Shown here one piece after another: positions 59,201-64,000 of a stretch of DNA of 64,000 nt (positions within the stretch are counted from its first letter, which is position 1; every line of letters begins with the position of its first letter). The position numbers were made by a program, and so were the translations under genes. Under the pieces are notes generated by a model, which saw nothing but the letters and a program-made list of their open reading frames with translations, did no database searches and was not told where the DNA came from. Source of the stretch: Cephalotrichum gorgonifer (taxonomy: Eukaryota; Ascomycota; Sordariomycetes; Microascales; Microascaceae); NCBI GenBank assembly GCA_900312665.1, contig ONZQ02000001.1, positions 3,312,665 to 3,376,664 of the forward strand. Direction: 5' to 3'.

Positions 59201-60786
59201 TGTCCCGTCCCTTGGTGCTGCGTTGATATGTAGTTTCCATGTACTCGTCGTGCCAGCTCACCATATACACACACCAAGATGACAAACCCACCACCCCACC
59301 CCACCTTCTTATCCATCATATAATGTATCTCCCAGTCATATGGATCTGTCGGTTTCATTGTTCGGTTCACCGGGGCGGGTGGGTCCGAGCTTTCGCCCAA
59401 CCACGGCATCGCCGTTGAGCGAGACCTCACGTTAATGTACGACTTCCTCAACCTGTCTTTCTTTTTTTCTTTTCTTTTTCTTTCTTTTGTATCTATCTTT
59501 CTTCTTTCTCTCTCTAATTACACCTTCCTTCTTCTCCCTTTGGTAAAGTACAGCCTCCACGCCTCCACATCTCGCCTCCACATCTCGCCCAGAATTGAGC
59601 CCTCGTCCGAGCTATTTGATGCAAGTCTCCTGCAGCGACCCGCATGAGCGAGATGCCTTGTACAAGTACGAGCAACGATACGCCCGCCCGAGGTCCCAAC
59701 AACATGAAGCGTGCGTGTCTCTCCGCCAGGGACGTACTAGGTGAAAGCCCCCTTGACGAGGGTTCCAAGAGATGAAAAAGCAACAGCGTTGGCCATGATT
59801 GGCCCGAGATCCTCGCCCCTCCGCTCGTTTTCTTAAATGGTCTAATAATACTCACCCTCGCACACCCCACATTAATACTTCTATCTGTATTATCTCCCAC
59901 CCTGTGTGTGCGTGTGTGTGTGTGGATCATCAGCCATGACATGACGCAGGGCCGGTTGGATCTAGAGACCCAGCCCAGGCCCATCCCCACCGTCCCATGT
60001 CCCGTCCCATAGACATTGCCCTACGAGGATTCCGCCTTGGTTTTCTCCGACTGGACGGCGAATCTCGAGCGCCCATTGTGTAATCGCGAAGAATCCAACG
60101 TTGCGCGCTAGACTAGACCCCCCCCCCCCCCCCCCCACCCCCTTTCCCTTAACCCCCTCTCCCCCTAACTAGATGCATACTACCTAGCCTGCCAGCCTCT
60201 CGCTCGAGGGCCCGTCTGCGGCCTGTGAGTGGTCACGTCCGAGTCCGGGGCTCCTTTCAGGAGATGGGGGGGAGAGGCTATCACTCACTCCTCAGGGTCC
60301 AATGCTACCATGAAGCCAAGGGAGACGAACCTCGGGTGTGCGGTGAGTCTGTGTACCTCGCCGGAGGCCTTCGAGATGGATATCACTCGCTACTGTTGAC
60401 ATTGCGGTAATCACGAGAAAAGGATATAACGACCAGTCGACGGATGTCATGTCGTTGAGGGCTCTAGATACTGAAACCAAACAGGCATATATATACGTCT
60501 ACGGCTTCCTGCTTGCGTGTTAGTCGTCATGATAGTTTCGTTCATTTAATTGCACCTTGCGGCTTATATCACAACTATAATATTCTTATTAGTCTCTTCA
60601 CCTTCTTTCCTTCTCGACACAAGCCCTGGTTGTCCTCCTCTTTGGACCCTTACTTATACCTTTTATCCTTCCGCGCCGTTGCCAGTCTCTCACGACAGGC
60701 CCGTTCACCCGTCACCCCCACTCCCTTCCTACTATTCGCCCCCTTCCCCGCCCCCACCCTTTTATATACCATAATCCTCAGATATA
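56288..60786. other. Gene-poor region between SCL1 and the unrecognised gene
   Basis: 4.5 kb with no supported gene. Open frames such as 56361-57137 (+, no ATG near its start) and 57571-58200 (-) lack domains. The region holds CCCCG repeats (about 57498-57515), a G-rich tract (57710-57741), CAGCATAGCA repeats (about 58370-58405), GCAC repeats near 58540, a GT run near 59905-59925, a long C run near 60119-60136, and many TAC-family words (for example 58740-58790, 59660-59669). Confidence 0.45.
57710..57741 (+). repeat. G-rich tract with five G runs
   Basis: About 32 nt made of runs of three to nine G separated by single or double A. It can form a G-quadruplex. Its mirror C-rich sequence lies on the minus strand. 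Confidence 0.8.
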
Positions 60787-62001
60787 ATGGACGGACGTAG
60801 GTCACCCGACAAACCCAACCCAACCCAGGGAGAACCCCCCCTCTAGAAAGCGCTCCGCGAAGCTCACCAGTTGCTCCCTCTTCCCCCCTTCCCCCGAGAA
60901 CAGTGAACGAATTCCGGCAGGCCCGGGTGGCCGACGTGCTCGACGACTTCCGAACCCTCCAGTACCACATCTCCGCGGCGCCCTCCGAGCCCGACACCAT
61001 GGAGGACTACTACACCGAGGGCTGGGCCGTGCTCCGCCAGTGCGCCATCGACGGAGAGCACATCCTCAACTGCGCCGCCGACACGACCGTGCCGAGCCCC
61101 AGGGGTGGCCCGGAGGAACAGGAGAAGGCGGAGCTGCAGCAGTGAGAATCGACCTCCCTCAAAACCCAATCACCCCTGGACCATTCGACCATCCCCACGC
61201 CCTGCGATTTTCCTTGGAATCCGGTTGTGTGGGCTACGGGAGAGCTTCGACTAACGCCGTTCCTTCTTTTCTTCGCGACAATAGGGTCCTGCTAGACGCG
61301 TACGCGAGGAGACACGAGGGCCAGATGATCTACCTCCGGCAAGCGGCGGCGCAACGATGGATCGAGCGCAGGGCGCACATCCTAAACGGCGACAGACCAC
61401 GTTCTGGACACCGGCACGATCTCCGCGCGAACGACCAGCACCTGAGAGCTGTGGGTTTCCCCCTCTTCTAACCCCCCNNNNNNNNNNNNNNNNNNNNNNN
61501 NNNNNNNNNNNNNNNNNNNNNNNNNNNNNNNNNNNNNNNNNNNNNNNNNNNNNNNNNNNNNNNNNNNNNNNNNNNNNNNNNNNNNNNNNNNNNNNNNNNN
61601 NNNNNNNNNNNNNNNNNNNNNNNNNNNNNNNNNNNNNNNNNNNNNNNNNNNNNNNNNNNNNNNNNNNNNNNNNNNNNNNNNNNNNNNNNNNNNNNNNNNN
61701 NNNNNNNNNNNNNNNNNNNNNNNNNNNNNCCCCCCCCCCAACCACACACAAGCAACAGCAGCAACAACGCTCTGCAACTTCTTCGTACGGACGCCCTCGG
61801 TCGTATTGTTGGCAAAGGGTGGTGCGAGAAAGAGAAGCCGCTAACGAGAGACCTTACCTTTGCCGGCACCAGGAGCTCTCTTCTATCACGGACCAGGGGG
61901 TATACATCGAACTCCAAGCCTCGGACGAATCGATGGGCCGCTGGACGGGCGAAGATCCGAGCCTACGGAGCGTCATCCGCTGGCTGTCGTCGCGGCGCTG
62001 A
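60787..62001 (+). CDS. Unrecognised protein gene interrupted by an assembly gap
   Basis: Tentative model with exons 60787-60796, 60904-61141, 61285-61450 and 61873-62001. All junctions agree in phase and would give 180 residues if the gap is wholly intronic. Exon 1 (MDG) is the weakest part. Exon 2 reads NEFRQARVADVLDDFRTLQY and HILNCAADTTVPSPRGG, exon 3 VLLDAYARRHEGQMIYLRQA and AAAQRWIERRAHILNG, exon 4 ITDQGVYIELQASDES to RSVIRWLSSRR. The composition is helical, Arg-, Ala- and Glu-rich and soluble, with no membrane segment, signal peptide or motif known to me. The 252-nt gap (61478-61729) lies between exons 3 and 4, so an extra exon could be hidden there. I do not assign a function. Confidence 0.5.
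61478..61729. other. Assembly gap (252 N)
   Basis: Unknown bases, flanked by a C6 run on the left and a C10 run on the right. Confidence 0.99.
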
Positions 62002-62715
62002 GACAGGCGCCCAGCGACGGGCGCCCAGCCTCGCGACACACACACTCTCTCTCCCCCTATCCTCCTACCTCTTCCTTGAGATGAGACAACACACGAACAC
62101 TCACACACGCAAACTCAACGCTTAATGCAGCTGGGATATTCTGCAAACCGCCTTTCCTTTTTTTTTTTTTCTATTTTGTCAGGGTTGATTTTTCTCCTCC
62201 TGCCCCATACCCCTATTTCTCATTTCGATACCTTATTTGGGTTTCTTTCATGACACATCTCTTCTTGGTCTAGCATCTGTCCTTGGTCAAGCATTCCGGG
62301 GGGGGGCGGTATACAATGGGCGCAAACACGGGCTTTAGGATGGCTTCTTTTAACCTGTTCATTTCTTTTCCTCTGCATATAGACGCCCACCCACCCACCT
62401 ACCCACATAGGCTGAGCCTTCTGGGGAAGGGTGATCTAGACAGGTTCCGAACAACTGGCTCGTTCGGGGCGCGACTTGATAGATGGGATGAATGTTTAAT
62501 CGGATGTATTACAATGACTTCTCGGAAATCTGTAACCCAGGTGACAGTCTCGGTTCCAAATCTCGAGGTTTGCCGGTTAGCAGGGACACCAAATCCGCAC
62601 TGAGATTGGGCCCGTTTCGATTATGACGACACATATCTAACAATAGATGCCTATCCCATGCCCGAGAACCCGCTCCTAGGCTCCCAGAACCTCAGAGCCC
62701 TCCTCTTTTACGCCA
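62002..62715. other. Convergent 3' region
   Basis: 710 bp between the stop codons of the unrecognised gene and TMEM234. It has a T run near 62159-62170 and no supported gene. Confidence 0.45.
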
Positions 62716-63458
62716 CTACGACTTACTCTGCACGCAAAGCGCAATCCCCCCTAGTGAAAGCAGCATCCCAACCCCCGTGTCTATCCAAGCCTATTAGCCG
62801 GGTGGTTCTAAGAGAAGGAGAGAGAAGGAAAGAGATAGGGAGAGGATAGAGGGCAGAGAAGTGGGATCCAACAAACCTCGGCTGATAACCTTGCCCTCGA
62901 CCCACCACTCCCCAAGCACGGTGAACAAGAAGGCGAGGGAGTTCACAATCGGGACAGTAAGGCTTAGCTCTGCGTTTTCGCCGTTAGCAGCCGCAACCAA
63001 CACCCCCTTTTCGCACATACTCTCTACCCCTAGACCCCTTACCCCCCTCTACCCCGTACCCCTTTTCTTTATACAAGAAAAAAAAGGGGGGAGAGAGGGA
63101 AAAGAGAGAGATAGAAGAGAGAGACAGAGAAAAAAAGAAGATGAAACCCACCAGCCTTGCCAATCAGCAGGAAGAACCACACGCTCCCCGTGATATTCAG
63201 CCCCAGCGGCACCGCGTACCCGGGGTTCCTCAGCAGGTCCGCCACGGCGAAGAACCACCCGTACGCCGTCCGCCTCACGGGACTGTCCTTCACGCGCGCC
63301 GACTCCAGGACCGGGTGTGCGCGCGGCGCGTGCGACCGGGCGGCGCGGCGGATGAAGGGCGTGGTGAAGCCCCAGGCTAGCCCGACGAGGAGGAAGCCCA
63401 GGATGTAGTTCAGCACGGGCGGCTTGGCGTCGCCGTCGTCGGACATGGTTGTGCTCAT
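62716..63458 (-). CDS. TMEM234-like small membrane protein
   Basis: Exons 63152-63458, 62877-62969 and 62716-62780 join in phase to 154 residues, close to the family length. Four hydrophobic segments fit the family: LNYILGFLLVGLAWGFTTPF near the N-terminus, VPLGLNITGSVWFFLLIGK, LSLTVPIVNSLAFLFTVLGE and VGMLLSLGGIALCVQ at the end. The conserved block GEWWVEGKVISRD joins exons 2 and 3. In fungi and animals the family is of unknown function and has the size and layout of half of an EamA-type transporter. A second in-frame Met lies four codons after the first. The last exon has Gly in DTG where I would expect Trp (DTW). The model depends on the acceptor at 62781. Confidence 0.88.
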
Positions 63459-64000
63459 TGCTCTGCGACCCGGGCGGTAGAGTTACCGAGGAGGAGGAGA
63501 GACGGTTTGTGTGTGCCTTGGCGGAACGCAGCTAGGAAGAAATGACGTCGGAGGATGCAGGCCAGTGGGATTGCCTGCCGCCTCCTTATTTTCTCCTTTC
63601 CTTCCGGTCGGAGCAATTCTCTCATGCGGGTTGGATGAACCAGGGGGGGCTCAAGGTTGCAAAGTGACGCTACGCTACGTCGTAGTTACTCCGTACGCGT
63701 GCATGGGCTTGGTGCAAGTGAGATCCACTCGATTGGAGACTTAACCGAGTGTTGGTGGGTTGGGAATGTCCAATGTTGAGATGGAGTTGTCACATCCGGC
63801 CGACACCGAAGGCACAGCCACTCCGGGCGGATCACCATGTAACTAGCTGCATGGAGCTGAGTGGTCTGAGTCGTGGCGTTTGTGGTTGGGTGATGGACCC
63901 ACCCACGCTGGCTGACTACATACCAGTAACAAGTCACGCTAAAACACGAGGAAACAGCCATGAAGTAACGGTTCCTGATGGGACATATAAAACAGTATTA
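63459..64000. other. Right edge, upstream of TMEM234
   Basis: 540 bp with the TMEM234 promoter. No gene is supported up to the window end. Confidence 0.45.

Noticed and set aside
62716..62780. Apparent frameshift in the last exon of TMEM234
   Set aside because: The G run has six bases and the exon reads in frame to IALCVQSKS and stop.
1..64000. Biosynthetic gene cluster, transposon, RIP-mutated repeat or prophage-like system
   Set aside because: No polyketide/peptide synthase, transposase, reverse transcriptase, terminal repeats or strongly AT-rich blocks were seen; the genes are unrelated housekeeping functions.

Overview
This window is nuclear DNA of a filamentous ascomycete (Pezizomycotina, most likely a Sordariomycete). 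Genes are split by many short introns with GT..AG ends and CTAAC/CTGAC-type branch points. Housekeeping proteins are of fungal type, including a class II G-alpha subunit, a complex I 9.8 kDa subunit, the CCR4-NOT scaffold and a Cdc15/Imp2-type F-BAR protein. Coding DNA is GC-rich. I assign 21 protein genes. No rRNA, tRNA, transposon, CRISPR array or biosynthetic cluster can be supported. Exon limits were read by eye from splice signals and checked by reading-frame phase.

Left part (1-16 kb): a complex I subunit (+) with a 4-nt microexon converges on the tRNA thiolase NCS6 (-). Next come ribosomal protein eL8 (+), nuclear transport factor 2 (-, 5' end lost in an assembly gap), a DUF7918-like protein (-), seipin (-) and an F-BAR/SH3 cytokinesis protein (-).

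Middle part (17-36 kb): the large NOT1 gene (+), a GDS1-type winged-helix protein (+), the mitochondrial methyltransferase-like OMS1 (-) divergent from a beta-carbonic anhydrase (+), and a class II G-alpha (-) with a GC-AG intron. A gene-poor 5.7 kb follows (36.1-41.7 kb).

Right part (41.7-64 kb): spermidine synthase (+), an omega-amidase of the nitrilase family (-), a claudin-like four-helix membrane protein (+), the karyopherin KAP123 (-) divergent from a PhyH-type dioxygenase (+), a WKF-domain nucleolar-type protein (-) divergent from proteasome subunit alpha-1 (+), another gene-poor stretch (56.3-60.8 kb), an unrecognised gene broken by the second assembly gap (+), and a TMEM234-like membrane protein (-).

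The genes are independent housekeeping functions: respiration, translation, nuclear transport, mRNA decay, lipid droplets, septation, signalling, polyamines and proteolysis. They do not form a pathway cluster. I found no convincing undescribed system. The best leads are gene-structure oddities (the 4-nt microexon, many introns at or next to the start codon, the GC-AG intron), a hairpin-rich first intron in the eL8 gene, one unrecognised gene, and short TAC-family palindromic words that recur in intergenic DNA.
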